From: Planctomycetota bacterium
GTDB lineage: Bacteria; Planctomycetota; B15-G4
Direction: 5' to 3'
Assembly: GCA_003644265.1 (NCBI GenBank)
Contig: QNBX01000103.1
Coordinates: 1 to 16,484 of the forward strand
DNA: 16,484 nt
Shown: in pieces, positions 7,765 through 16,163 of the stretch
How the letters are laid out: the number at the start of each line of letters is the position of its first letter
How positions within the stretch are numbered: the first letter of the stretch is position 1
The notes under the pieces: model-generated
Told to the model about the DNA's origin: nothing
Database searches by the model: none
Seen by the model: only the letters and a program-made list of their open reading frames with translations
Program-made: the position numbers and the translations under genes

Positions 7765-8406
7765 ATGAGCACCGCCCACCACACCTTCTCCATCTCTCTG
7801 AGCCTCTGCCTGAGCGTCTCGACCCTGCTCGGCTGCGCGCCCGACGACGAGCCGGGGGACCAGCCAGCCATGGCCGCCAGCGCCGACATAATGCCCCCAC
7901 CGGCGGGAACTCCCGCACAAGTCGTTGCGAACGAAGTGCCGGGTGACGACCTGCTACACCACCCGTCACGCGGCCCCAACGCAAGCGCACGGCTAAGAGG
8001 CTCGGGGGGCCCCGAGCTCCTGCACGACGTGACGGCATCGCCGGATGATGCGTTTGATGCGGACCTGCTTCGCTTCGGTGACGCCTCCAACTACGTACTT
8101 CTGGTTGCCAAGGGCGAGATCGCCGCTGGCCGGACCTTTGAGGGAAGTGTCTGGCTGAGGCGCAAGTCGGGCACAGCAGGAGCGCCCCTAGATCTGATGG
8201 TGATCGACGCCGCCAAAGACATGCGGTACGGGCGCCTTCTCGTGACACCGACCGAGGAGTGGGCGCAGTTCACGGTCGAGCACACGTTCCCCCCAAGCGA
8301 CAGCCGGGCCGAGGTGGCCCTACGAATCGGTAACGGATTCAATGATCCTCGGGCTCAGGAGGTGTGGCTCTGGCAACCCCGGTTGGTGGCGATCGGGGAG
8401 TCGTAG
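7765..8406 (+). CDS. Lipoprotein with carbohydrate-binding-like jelly-roll domain
   Basis: A 213-residue predicted lipoprotein. The ATG at 7765 is preceded by AGGAG at 7751-7755, a good ribosome binding site, and starts a hydrophobic leader ending in the lipobox LLGC with Cys24 as the lipidated residue. Ala at +2 would favour outer-membrane sorting if a Lol-type system operates. A low-complexity, Pro/Asp-rich linker of about 60 residues follows. Residues of about 95-213 then form a beta-rich domain with FEGSVWLRRKSG, VTPTEEWAQFTVEHTF and VWLWQPRL. This is the pattern of CBM4/9-like or galactose-binding-like jelly rolls, where a 'post-trauma' strand pair ends in a conserved W/Q region. It is the first gene of a plus-strand operon, 5 bp before the first transglutaminase-like gene. 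It may anchor or target those proteins to a surface glycan; this is inference. Confidence 0.78.
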   Translation: MSTAHHTFSISLSLCLSVSTLLGCAPDDEPGDQPAMAASADIMPPPAGTPAQVVANEVPGDDLLHHPSRGPNASARLRGSGGPELLHDVTASPDDAFDADLLRFGDASNYVLLVAKGEIAAGRTFEGSVWLRRKSGTAGAPLDLMVIDAAKDMRYGRLLVTPTEEWAQFTVEHTFPPSDSRAEVALRIGNGFNDPRAQEVWLWQPRLVAIGES

Positions 8407-8411
8407 AGACC

Positions 8412-9995
8412 GTGAGCCTGCGCACTGGGCTTGCTGTTCGAGTCTTCGTGTTCCTGCTCATCGTTGCGGGGATGACCGATGTCTCCGCAGCGACGCAAGA
8501 TGAGACCGAAGCGCGAGCAACTCCGGCCGAGTTCAGCACCGGTGATGCCACGCTAGATCAGCAACTCGATCAGCTTCGCCAGCTCACGCTACGTCTTGAT
8601 GCCCTGGCGGAGACGACGGACGGAGTGGCGTGGCTCTCCAGCGGAGTTCCGTCCCTGCCGTCGCCGCTCCCGAACACCCTGGCTCGCGCTGCCGACCGGC
8701 TTGGGCAGGAGCTGATGCTGCTGGAACACGCGAGCCTTGCCCTGCGCGGGTTTTCGAGCCATCCCCGCCCCCGCTCGGCCGAGCACCGCAGTCACGCCGT
8801 CAGAGGAACGGAGCAGCGGTCCACCCTTGACCTCGCCGAGGCTGCAGAACCGATCAACCTGGCCTTCGAGATCGAGAACGTCGGCACCACTGCCATCGTC
8901 AACCCGCGGCTGAGCGTCGGAGGCGGACCGACTTGGTTCGACATGGATTCGCTGCTGACAGTGGCCCTGGCGGGCACCGAGGGTGACGAGCAACGCGCAG
9001 TGGCCCTCTGGCAGTTCTTGGTTGACTCCCGCTCGCGCGGCGACCCGGCAAGCGACCTCTACGACCTGCACGACCCCGTCCGCCTGCTCAACGTGTTCGG
9101 CTACGGGTATTGCGATGACGCTGCCGAAGCGTATGCCGTGATGGTCGAGGCCCTGGGCATGTCGGCTCGGGTCTGGTGGTTGAACGGCCATGTGGTCCCC
9201 GAGGTACAGATCGATGGGCGCTGGGCCATGCTGGACCCCGACGGTGAGGCCTACTACCGGCACCCCGAGACAGGGCTCATCCTCGGCGTGGAGCAACTGG
9301 CGGAGAACATCGAACTCCTGGGCACCCCCGTCATCCCGGCTGGACGATCAAAGGCACTCTACCCCTTCGCGACTGTGGCGCCCCTCTTCGGGTCACAGGA
9401 AGACAACCTCGCCAGATCACCGCGTGCTCCGGCGCACATTGCGACCATGTCCTACGTGCTCCTGCCCGGGGATGTGCTGACCCTGTCCTGGCACCACAGC
9501 GGTTGGCGTTTTGCCAACAATCGCTACCGACCACCGAACCGCTGGGGCAACGGACGCTTCACGGGACACCGGAGCCTCGACATTTCCGTCGACTCGAAGC
9601 CGCTCTCCGTGGACCTGCCCTACGCGCTGCTCGCCGGACGGGCCCGCTCGTCCTCCACAGCCCCGTCTCCCCCCGCGATGACGGTCTTCGCGCGCGCCAC
9701 GGGCCAGGCGTGGGTCGCGTTGACCTGGACCCGAGACGAGGACAGCCGCTGGACCCTCCCGTTGACAGACGCCCTACCCCTGGGCATGGCTATCCCGGCC
9801 TACTCCATCTTGCTCCGTGTCGAGCCGAGCGGCTCCAACCATACCGACGCGAGCCTCGAGCTCGAGCTCGAGTTGATCGTGCAGGTGGCGCCCCGATCGC
9901 TTCCCGCCCTGCACGCAGGCGCAAACGAGGTGCTGTGGAACAGCGACTCCCCCGACGGCCGTGCCATCGTGCGTCACTACATGGACGACCGGTGA
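8412..9995 (+). CDS. Secreted transglutaminase-like protein, catalytic triad present
   Basis: A 527-residue exported protein. The GTG at 8412, 5 bp after the lipoprotein stop, starts a clear Sec signal peptide (hydrophobic core VFVFLLIVAG) with a likely cleavage after VSA at residue 26. The frame is open from a GTG at 8364, but that start would spoil the leader. A helical region (about 30-110) precedes the transglutaminase-like core. The core has GYGYCDDAAEAY with C234, NGHVVPEV with H260 and AMLDPDGEAYY with D275. These are the Cys-His-Asp positions of the transglutaminase/protease fold, with the helix ending LGMSAR. From about 330 to the end the chain is beta-rich and ends near VLWNSDSPDGRAIVRHY. 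Such domains act as amidases, peptidases or crosslinking enzymes, and the substrate here is unknown. The next gene is a paralogue overlapping the stop codon by 4 bases. Confidence 0.82.
   Translation: MSLRTGLAVRVFVFLLIVAGMTDVSAATQDETEARATPAEFSTGDATLDQQLDQLRQLTLRLDALAETTDGVAWLSSGVPSLPSPLPNTLARAADRLGQELMLLEHASLALRGFSSHPRPRSAEHRSHAVRGTEQRSTLDLAEAAEPINLAFEIENVGTTAIVNPRLSVGGGPTWFDMDSLLTVALAGTEGDEQRAVALWQFLVDSRSRGDPASDLYDLHDPVRLLNVFGYGYCDDAAEAYAVMVEALGMSARVWWLNGHVVPEVQIDGRWAMLDPDGEAYYRHPETGLILGVEQLAENIELLGTPVIPAGRSKALYPFATVAPLFGSQEDNLARSPRAPAHIATMSYVLLPGDVLTLSWHHSGWRFANNRYRPPNRWGNGRFTGHRSLDISVDSKPLSVDLPYALLAGRARSSSTAPSPPAMTVFARATGQAWVALTWTRDEDSRWTLPLTDALPLGMAIPAYSILLRVEPSGSNHTDASLELELELIVQVAPRSLPALHAGANEVLWNSDSPDGRAIVRHYMDDR
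9855..9872. repeat. Triple CTCGAG hexamer repeat within a coding region
   Basis: Three perfect tandem copies of CTCGAG make an 18-base self-complementary stretch. In frame it encodes alternating Leu-Glu (LELELE), which fits a beta strand in the C-terminal beta-rich part of the transglutaminase-like protein. It is probably codon-level repetition rather than a functional element, but the palindrome may be prone to slippage. Confidence 0.6.
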
Positions 9996-11593
9996 CAGAC
10001 CGAGACACGCTTGGGCAGCACAACACGAGGCCAACCCGAGCAGGCCTCCTGAGCCTCCTGGCTGCCTGCATTCTGTGTGCCCCCACCATCGCCTCTGACG
10101 ATCGGGTGGACCCACGCTGGCCGCGCCAGTTGAACCGGATCGCGGACGTGATCGCTGAACTCCAGTTGGCTTGCGCAGCAACGGTGGACGTCGCTGATTC
10201 CTGGCGCCCCGTGACGGCGAAGCCCGAACGCGTTGACGCAAGCAACGTGGAGACAGCGCGTGCCGAGTTGGGCCACGCCATCACGCTCCTGGAGCAGACC
10301 GTCGTGGCGCTCGAGGCTCGACACAAACGCCTCGCCGAAGCCGGCGACCGATGGCGCACCTCCAGCGTCTCTGGACGCAGCCAAGCGCTCGACGCCTCCG
10401 TTCCCTCCGGCGTCCGGGCCTCATCCGTCACGATCGTCAATTCGGGCAGCGTCCCCATCCGATCCCCCAGGATCACGACCAACGCCGCACCGGACCTGCA
10501 GGACCTGCACGGTCTCCTGCGTGGACTCCTGGGAGAAACCACGTCGGACGCACAGCGCGCCCTGTTGCTCTGGCAACTCGTCGTAGAACAACGCACCCAC
10601 AGCGAGGGCGCCGAGCTGATCATGGTCGATCTGCAGACCGAGCCGCTCCAACTCATCTCCGTACTTGGCCGGGGATCCAGCCGAGACGCCGCAACCGCAC
10701 TCGCCGCCCTCGCGCAAGAGGCGGGCATGGTCGCGCGAACCTGGTCTCTCAACGACCACGTCGTCGCCGAGGTTTTCTACGACGACTCCTGGCACATGTT
10801 CGACCCGGACGGCGAGGCCTACTTCCTTGTGCCGGACGGGAGCATGGTCGCGTCGGTGAGTCAACTCCGGGAGGACCTGCAACTGCTTGGCCAGCCGGTG
10901 TGTGCTCCCGGACGCACGCAGCCCTTCTACGATCTCGCTGCGTTCAGGACCTTGTGGGCGCAGCCGGAGGCCCATGAGGTCAGCACTTTGGCCAAGACCG
11001 CACGCCGCAGCGAGCACCGGGTCATCCTCGATCCGGGGGCGATGCTGCGCTTGCAGAGCACACTCTCCAGCTTTTCAGGCGCCAACCCGGGCGAGCGCCA
11101 GCCCGTCGAAACCGGACGAGGCGAGTGGATCTGGCAAGCGACATCCGAGACGCGGTTGGCGCGACTGCAGGCGGGCCTGGAGATCTCGCTCCCGTTCCCG
11201 CTCTTGGACGGGAGCTTCAGCATCTCGGGCGGCGCGCCGATGCCGGCATGGACACTGCAGTGCAAGCGGGCCGGGGCAGCCTGGCAGGACGTGCCCTGGC
11301 ACGCCGATGCTGGTCACAAGACCGCCGCCCAGCTCTCGGACTTCCTCCAGAGCGAATCAGGCCCGTCATCGACGCGCCTGTCCATCCGCGTGCTGCCTCC
11401 CGACGGCATCGAGTTCCAGGAGTTGGGTGCCGCCCGCATCGAACTCACCTTCCGGCATGCCCCCAGCCTGCTGCCCCGCGGAGGGGACGACACGCCGCTG
11501 ATGTGGGCCTCTGACACCGCAGGCGCCCACGCCCTGGTCGAGGTGCACTGGTCGACCAGCGCGCAACCGGCACACGCAGGCTCCGGTCGCTGA
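9992..11593 (+). CDS. Secreted transglutaminase-like pseudoenzyme, Cys replaced by Ser
   Basis: A 533-residue exported paralogue of the preceding protein. The GTG at 9992 overlaps the upstream TGA (GTGA), indicating translational coupling. The leader has a hydrophobic stretch LLSLLAACILCAPTIA with probable signal peptidase I cleavage after A34; LAAC at 23-26 also resembles a lipobox, so a lipoprotein is possible. A helical region is followed by a transglutaminase-like core that aligns with its neighbour without gaps across the active site. GRGSSRDAATA has S230 where the neighbour has C234; H256 (DHVVAEV) and D271 (FDPDGEAY) are conserved at identical spacing. The Ser codon is AGC, one base from the Cys codon TGC. 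A beta-rich C-terminal half ends in PLMWASDTAGAHALVEVHW, resembling the neighbour's end. It is probably not a thiol enzyme. It may be a partner, a binder or a regulator of the intact copy. Confidence 0.82.
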   Translation: MTDRDTLGQHNTRPTRAGLLSLLAACILCAPTIASDDRVDPRWPRQLNRIADVIAELQLACAATVDVADSWRPVTAKPERVDASNVETARAELGHAITLLEQTVVALEARHKRLAEAGDRWRTSSVSGRSQALDASVPSGVRASSVTIVNSGSVPIRSPRITTNAAPDLQDLHGLLRGLLGETTSDAQRALLLWQLVVEQRTHSEGAELIMVDLQTEPLQLISVLGRGSSRDAATALAALAQEAGMVARTWSLNDHVVAEVFYDDSWHMFDPDGEAYFLVPDGSMVASVSQLREDLQLLGQPVCAPGRTQPFYDLAAFRTLWAQPEAHEVSTLAKTARRSEHRVILDPGAMLRLQSTLSSFSGANPGERQPVETGRGEWIWQATSETRLARLQAGLEISLPFPLLDGSFSISGGAPMPAWTLQCKRAGAAWQDVPWHADAGHKTAAQLSDFLQSESGPSSTRLSIRVLPPDGIEFQELGAARIELTFRHAPSLLPRGGDDTPLMWASDTAGAHALVEVHWSTSAQPAHAGSGR

Positions 11594-11678
11594 AGCTCAG
11601 GTGGAGTCGCGCGCCGGCACCGCGCTGCCCCACGCGCCGGAAGCCACCCCGAACAACGCCGAACCGAAGCCCTCCCCC

Positions 11679-14600
11679 TCAGTCAAACGCCGGGTGGTAC
11701 GGGAACCGCTCCTGGATGATGGCGTTGGCCGCCGCTCGGAACTCGTCGTCCTCAAACGCCTGCAACTCGGTCAGCATCCCCGCGATGAACTTGCCCGCGA
11801 GCGGCTCGCGGCGCGCTTCCCAAGTGCGCAGCAGGCTTAGCAGCCAGGCGCGCGCCTCAGGCGATCCCAGCTCCCGGCACATGCGCGGCATGCGGTCGGC
11901 GATGTGGCGGTTGTGAACCAAGCGCGAGGCGCGCTCCAGATCGTCCGGCACGGGCGTCCTCGAAAAGACGTCGATCAACATCCGACGCATGAAGCGTCGA
12001 TCGCGCAGGGTCGCGAAGTACGGCCCCTCGTCGTCGCCCATGCTCCAGGCATTGAACACGTCGATCGAGACGTCTTTGACGTGACCCTGCTTCGCGGGCG
12101 GCAGGTGAAACGGCAGCCCGAAGCACAACAGCGCCACCCAACGCTCGGCGGCCGAATCGGGCTGCGGATCGGCGGCCCAGGCGCGGGTCAGTGCGTCTTC
12201 GAGCACAGGCATCAGCGGCACCGCCACGGAGCTGTCCAACTCCGGGAGCAGCGCCGCCAACCACAGGCGGGCGTCGTCATCGAGCGTGGGCAGCCGGCTT
12301 GGAAGCTCGGCCACGGCGCGCTCGCGACCCGCCCACAGGCGGATCACCAACAGCAGGTCGTCGATGCGCGCGTCATCGCCGCCGGCCAGGCCGTCGAGCA
12401 CATCGCCCAGGCCCACGAGCTTGCGGCGGTAGATCTCCGCCAACAGAAACTCGCGCGTGCGCGCGTCGTACTCGTGAAAGCGCCGCAGCAGCGGCTCAAC
12501 GTCGTCTGCGTCCGGATGGGCCGCGGCAAAGATCGAGATGACGTCCGGCGACAGCACCGCGCGGTGCGACGCCACCAGGGCCTGGGACAGCCTCGCCTGG
12601 CGTTCGTCCTCGGCCACGCGCAGGGCACGCAGGCGCCGCTCGTCCTCGCCCAGGTTCACGGGCTCGCGCTCGTGAGGGTCACTCGCCAGGTCGAACAGGC
12701 CGGCCGTGCGGTAGCTCTGGTCCTCCGTCAACTTCAGGTTGCCGGAGCGAGTCATGCTCGAGAACCCGGTGGAGCTGAACACGGCCTCCGGCAGGGCGCC
12801 GACGCCGTCGCGATCGAGCAACGTGGGCATCAGGCTGGGCGATCCCATCAACGCACCAGACTCGGGCTGCAGCAGGTCGAGCACCGTGGTAGCGATCGAG
12901 AGGTTGCTCACGGCGTGATCGATGACGACGCCCCGCGGGAGCCCGCCGCCCACCATCACCATCGGTACGCGCACTACGAATTCGGCCGTGCCGTGGGCGC
13001 CCAGGTACTGGTCGAATTCGCCCAGCCCGTAGCCGTGGTCGGCGGTGATCACCAACAGCGTTTCGTCCGCCAGACCAGCGTCCTCCAACCCATCGACCAG
13101 CTGGCCCAGGTACTGGTCGCACAGGGCCACCATCTCGGCGTACTCCTCCGCCATGGCGTCACTGCGTCCGACGTGGGCGTAGCTCCAATGCGTGTACACC
13201 GCAAAGGGCTTGCCCGCGCGGCTGCGGGCAAACTCGAGCACCTCATCGGACAGCACGTCTTCAAGCTTGGAGTCCGGCGTGCCCTGCCAGCGCGCGCCGA
13301 AGCGAGGCGAGATCGGCAGGTGGCCGTAGCGCCGCAGGATGTAGTCGCTGCCGTTGTTGAAGGTGTGATAGCCCGCGTCGGTGAGGTGCTCGAGCCAGGT
13401 CGTCAGCGGCACCGACCAATCGGCCGCGCGCAGCGTCACCTCCAGCGGAAACGAGGTCATCAGGCAGGGCACCGAGCGCCCCGTGTGATCGCTGGGCGAG
13501 TAGGTCGTGGCAAAGCTGACGCCCTCGGCGGCCAGGTCGTCAAGCCGCGGCGTGAGGCTGGGTCCGTCCGGGCGTGGCCCCACGTAGTCCTGGCGCACGG
13601 CGTCGAGCAGGATCACGATCACGTTGCGCACGGAGCTGCGCAGTGCGTCGGCCTGCGCTCCCGACGTAGGCACCAGCCGGAACTCGTCGGCGAGGCGCGC
13701 GGCGATCTCAGCGCCGGACGACGGCATGGGCTCCACCAGCGACGCGTCGAGCAGCCGTACGTGCCCCTCGCCCGAGAGCAGCAGCGACCAGCGCAGCTCA
13801 CCGATTCCGCGCCCGGCGCCGCGCGATGCCGCCACCAACGTGTATCGACGACCGTTGCTGCGTGGGTCGCTGCCATCAGCAGTGGACAGGTAGAGCGAGC
13901 GGCCCCACAGGCACCACGCGCCGCCACCCCCCGAGCGGATGACCGAGTGGTTGCGCTGAACGGCGCCAAGCGGTACGCCGTCCTCCAGCAACAGCAGCGA
14001 CGGGCCGTCGGGAGCGCGCACGTTCTCGGCGAAGGCGGCCAGCGACTCCGGCATGCCGGCGATCCAGGCCAGGCCCGTTTCCGGTCTGATACTGGAGGGT
14101 TCGATGGCGTGCACGAGCGCGCGCTCGCCCGGCGGTGTCTCGGCCTGCTTGGACAGGTCGAGGCAGTCGATCGACGCGCGCAGTGTCAGCGGATCCGCAC
14201 CGGTCGAGGCCGCCCCGACCTGCACAGTCTCGCTCTCGGCGCGCTCGCCCGTGCGGAGGTCTTCAAGCACAAGCTGCGCCGAAAGGTCAGCGCCCGAGAC
14301 CGCGAATAGATCGACGCTGGCATCGAAGCTGCGCCCTCGCAGGGGCCGCGCCGCAAGCCGCTGCGACAGCTGCCCTGCTGCGTCGCACAGCACCTCGCCT
14401 ACGGCGTAGGACAACCCGCCCTGCAACTCCCACGGGGGCTGGTCCAACACGGCGCTGCGCACCAGCAGGTTGGGCGGCGGGACCGAACCGAAGGCCGGCA
14501 AGGCTCGCTGCTCGACCTCACCCGCGAAGCCGTCGGCCAGCGCGACGGTGAGCAGCCGGGCCTTGGGCATCAGACCGTGGGTAAACGTCACCAGCGCGTC

Positions 14601-15296
14601 GGCGCCGCGCCCCGATCCGGCGGGGATGACCAGCAACAGCAGCACGGCCAGCGTGATGCCAGCACGGCGCTCCAACTGCGCGGAGGGAGCGACGACCAGC
14701 ACGCGCCCGAGCAGCGAGCCGGCAAACAGCACACCCGCCCCCACCAGCAGGTGAAACGCTGGGTAGTGCCCGACCTCGATCAGGTTGTCAGCGACGGAGG
14801 CGCAGAGCAGCAGGGCCGCGGTCAGCAGCCCGAGCGGCGCCCGGTAGCTCGCCGGTTGGAGCGCGGCGACCCGCAACGCCAGGCGCGTGGCGGGCACCAC
14901 GGCCAGAGCCACCGAGGAACCGAAGGCCAGCTTGAGCAGGCCTACACCCGGCAGGCTGCTCACCCAAGCGCCGGAGAACAGCGACGTGGAAGCCAGCCAG
15001 CCCAACGGCAGCGCCGCCGCCGCCAGCAGCCAGGCGGCCCGCGCGCCCGCCAGCCGGCGCGCCAAGGTGTAGGCCGCGCAGCACAGCGAGCGGCTGGCCA
15101 CGACCAACACCGCCAAGATGGAACCCAGGGCCAGCAGCCGCGTGCCGTGCAGGCCCACGCCCAGTCGCAGGGCCCAGCCCCACTCGACAGCAGCCAGCAG
15201 CAGCACCGTCGCCAACAACGGCGCCCAACGGTCTCCAGGCGAGCCCGAACGAGTGAGCGGCAGTGGTTCGGGACTCGCGGGCATGACGTGCGCCAT
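11679..15296 (-). CDS. Membrane sulfatase/phosphoethanolamine-transferase-fold protein with helical C-terminal domain
   Basis: About 1205 residues from the ATG at 15296; ATGs at 15284 and 15380 are alternatives, and none has a clear Shine-Dalgarno sequence. Residues 20-250 carry about seven hydrophobic segments. Residues 270-550 are soluble and beta-rich. Residues 555-880 form an alkaline-phosphatase-superfamily (sulfatase) domain. It has VILLDAVRQDY (D565), DHTGRSVPCLMTS with T605 at the nucleophile position, THWSYAHVG (H703, H708), ITADHGYGLGE (D753, H754) and AHGTAEFVVRVP (H768). No CxPSR sulfatase signature is present. TGRSVPC resembles the threonine-nucleophile motif of EptA/MCR phosphoethanolamine transferases, so transfer or hydrolysis of a phospho group is as likely as sulfate removal. 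Residues 880-1205 are helical and HEAT-like, with no recognised family. It is convergent with the transglutaminase operon (85 bp gap, no clear terminator) and divergent from sfsA. Confidence 0.8.
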   Translation of the reverse strand: MAHVMPASPEPLPLTRSGSPGDRWAPLLATVLLLAAVEWGWALRLGVGLHGTRLLALGSILAVLVVASRSLCCAAYTLARRLAGARAAWLLAAAALPLGWLASTSLFSGAWVSSLPGVGLLKLAFGSSVALAVVPATRLALRVAALQPASYRAPLGLLTAALLLCASVADNLIEVGHYPAFHLLVGAGVLFAGSLLGRVLVVAPSAQLERRAGITLAVLLLLVIPAGSGRGADALVTFTHGLMPKARLLTVALADGFAGEVEQRALPAFGSVPPPNLLVRSAVLDQPPWELQGGLSYAVGEVLCDAAGQLSQRLAARPLRGRSFDASVDLFAVSGADLSAQLVLEDLRTGERAESETVQVGAASTGADPLTLRASIDCLDLSKQAETPPGERALVHAIEPSSIRPETGLAWIAGMPESLAAFAENVRAPDGPSLLLLEDGVPLGAVQRNHSVIRSGGGGAWCLWGRSLYLSTADGSDPRSNGRRYTLVAASRGAGRGIGELRWSLLLSGEGHVRLLDASLVEPMPSSGAEIAARLADEFRLVPTSGAQADALRSSVRNVIVILLDAVRQDYVGPRPDGPSLTPRLDDLAAEGVSFATTYSPSDHTGRSVPCLMTSFPLEVTLRAADWSVPLTTWLEHLTDAGYHTFNNGSDYILRRYGHLPISPRFGARWQGTPDSKLEDVLSDEVLEFARSRAGKPFAVYTHWSYAHVGRSDAMAEEYAEMVALCDQYLGQLVDGLEDAGLADETLLVITADHGYGLGEFDQYLGAHGTAEFVVRVPMVMVGGGLPRGVVIDHAVSNLSIATTVLDLLQPESGALMGSPSLMPTLLDRDGVGALPEAVFSSTGFSSMTRSGNLKLTEDQSYRTAGLFDLASDPHEREPVNLGEDERRLRALRVAEDERQARLSQALVASHRAVLSPDVISIFAAAHPDADDVEPLLRRFHEYDARTREFLLAEIYRRKLVGLGDVLDGLAGGDDARIDDLLLVIRLWAGRERAVAELPSRLPTLDDDARLWLAALLPELDSSVAVPLMPVLEDALTRAWAADPQPDSAAERWVALLCFGLPFHLPPAKQGHVKDVSIDVFNAWSMGDDEGPYFATLRDRRFMRRMLIDVFSRTPVPDDLERASRLVHNRHIADRMPRMCRELGSPEARAWLLSLLRTWEARREPLAGKFIAGMLTELQAFEDDEFRAAANAIIQERFPYHPAFD

Positions 15297-15437
15297 CGTA
15301 AGGAGTGGCTCGCCGGACAGGACAGGGCAATCAGCAGCTCGCCCCGGCCGTTGCCTCCGCCGGGCACGCACCGGCATCATCGTGAGCCCACGGCGCGCGA
15401 TCCGCGCGCCCGCATCTGCTCTCGACACCCCACCCTC
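15297..15437. other. Divergent intergenic region between the sulfatase-fold gene and sfsA
   Basis: These 141 bases lie between the chosen start of the membrane sulfatase-fold gene (minus) and sfsA (plus), and would hold promoters for both. Both frames remain open here, because stop codons are rare at this base composition, but no protein-like features are seen. No convincing -35/-10 pair or operator was found. If the minus-strand gene starts at 15380, the gap shrinks to 57 bases. Confidence 0.4.
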
Positions 15438-16163
15438 ATGCGCTTCTCCCCGCCCCTCACCCCCGCCACGTTGCTGCGACGCTACAAGCGCTTCTTCGCC
15501 GACGTCGAGCTAGCCGACGGCACCGTGGTCGTGGCCCACTGCACCAACACTGGGCGCATGACCGGTTGCAGCGACCCGGGCTCGGCCTGCCTGATCCAGC
15601 CGGCGCCTGAGGACTCCAAGCGCAAGCTGCGATGGACCCTCAGCTTGGTGAAGGTCGGACGCAGCTGGGTCTCGGTGGACACCATGACGCCCAACCGCGT
15701 GGTGGCCGAGGCCCTGCGGCGTCGCACGATCGAGGCGCTCGCCGCCTACGACACGGTCAAGACCGAGGTGCCCTACGGCCCGGGCAAGCGCAGCCGCATC
15801 GACATGCTGCTGACCGACTCCGCCGGCGCGCTGCCGCCCTGCTACGTCGAGGTCAAGAACACCACCCTGACGGACGGCAATGTGGCCCTGTTTCCCGATG
15901 CCGTGAGCGAGCGGGCCACCAAACACCTGAATGAGCTCGCGGCCGAGGTGGGCAAAGGCAACCGCGCCGTGATCCTTCCGTTCGTGGCCCGCGGCGACTG
16001 TGACGCCTTCGACGCGGCAGGCGAGATCGACCCGGTCTGGGCCTCCACCCTGGAGACCGCCCTGGCCGCCGGCGTCGAGTTGCTGCCCCTGCGCGCGCGC
16101 ATCGACAAGCGCAGCGTCACCCTGGGGGCGGTGCTGCCGTACGCGCGCCGAGCAGGTGTCTGA
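15438..16163 (+). CDS. sfsA: SfsA family protein (sugar fermentation stimulation protein homologue)
   Basis: A 241-residue protein, close to the usual SfsA length of about 234. The N-terminal part (1-80) has the family block LLRRYKRFFADVELADG followed by HCTNTGRM, an OB-like region. The C-terminal part has GKRSRIDMLL and CYVEVKNTTL. These place D and ExK residues as in PD-(D/E)xK nuclease-like folds, to which SfsA is related. ALFPDAVSERATKHLNEL is the family's characteristic following helix. SfsA was first noted in E. coli for its effect on maltose metabolism and binds DNA; its precise role remains poorly defined. The ATG at 15438 starts the family alignment; the open frame extends far upstream without family similarity. 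The stop overlaps the start of the next methyltransferase gene (TGATG), suggesting co-translation. Divergent neighbour: the sulfatase-fold gene. Confidence 0.93.
   Translation: MRFSPPLTPATLLRRYKRFFADVELADGTVVVAHCTNTGRMTGCSDPGSACLIQPAPEDSKRKLRWTLSLVKVGRSWVSVDTMTPNRVVAEALRRRTIEALAAYDTVKTEVPYGPGKRSRIDMLLTDSAGALPPCYVEVKNTTLTDGNVALFPDAVSERATKHLNELAAEVGKGNRAVILPFVARGDCDAFDAAGEIDPVWASTLETALAAGVELLPLRARIDKRSVTLGAVLPYARRAGV

Noticed and set aside
9503..9991. Upstream extension of the second transglutaminase-like gene
   Set aside because: The frame is open but overlaps the first transglutaminase-like gene and is Arg-rich. A signal peptide begins just after the GTG at 9992.
10421..11017. Minus-strand open frame inside the second transglutaminase-like gene
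   Set aside because: It is a shadow of the coding strand without motifs, and the plus-strand gene is supported by paralogy with its neighbour.
11594..11678. Possible terminator between convergent genes
   Set aside because: Only short GGCA/TGCC and GGTGG/CCACC pairings are present, with no T-tract. This is not convincing at this base composition.
11904..14309. An 801-codon plus-strand open frame
   Set aside because: It lies antisense to the sulfatase-fold gene. Its composition is rich in His, Gln, Arg and Ala without domain motifs, as expected from the reverse of a high-GC coding sequence.
14577..15437. Long N-terminal extension of SfsA
   Set aside because: It is Gln/Arg-rich, antisense to the sulfatase-fold gene and has no SfsA similarity. 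The protein from 15438 already has full family length.
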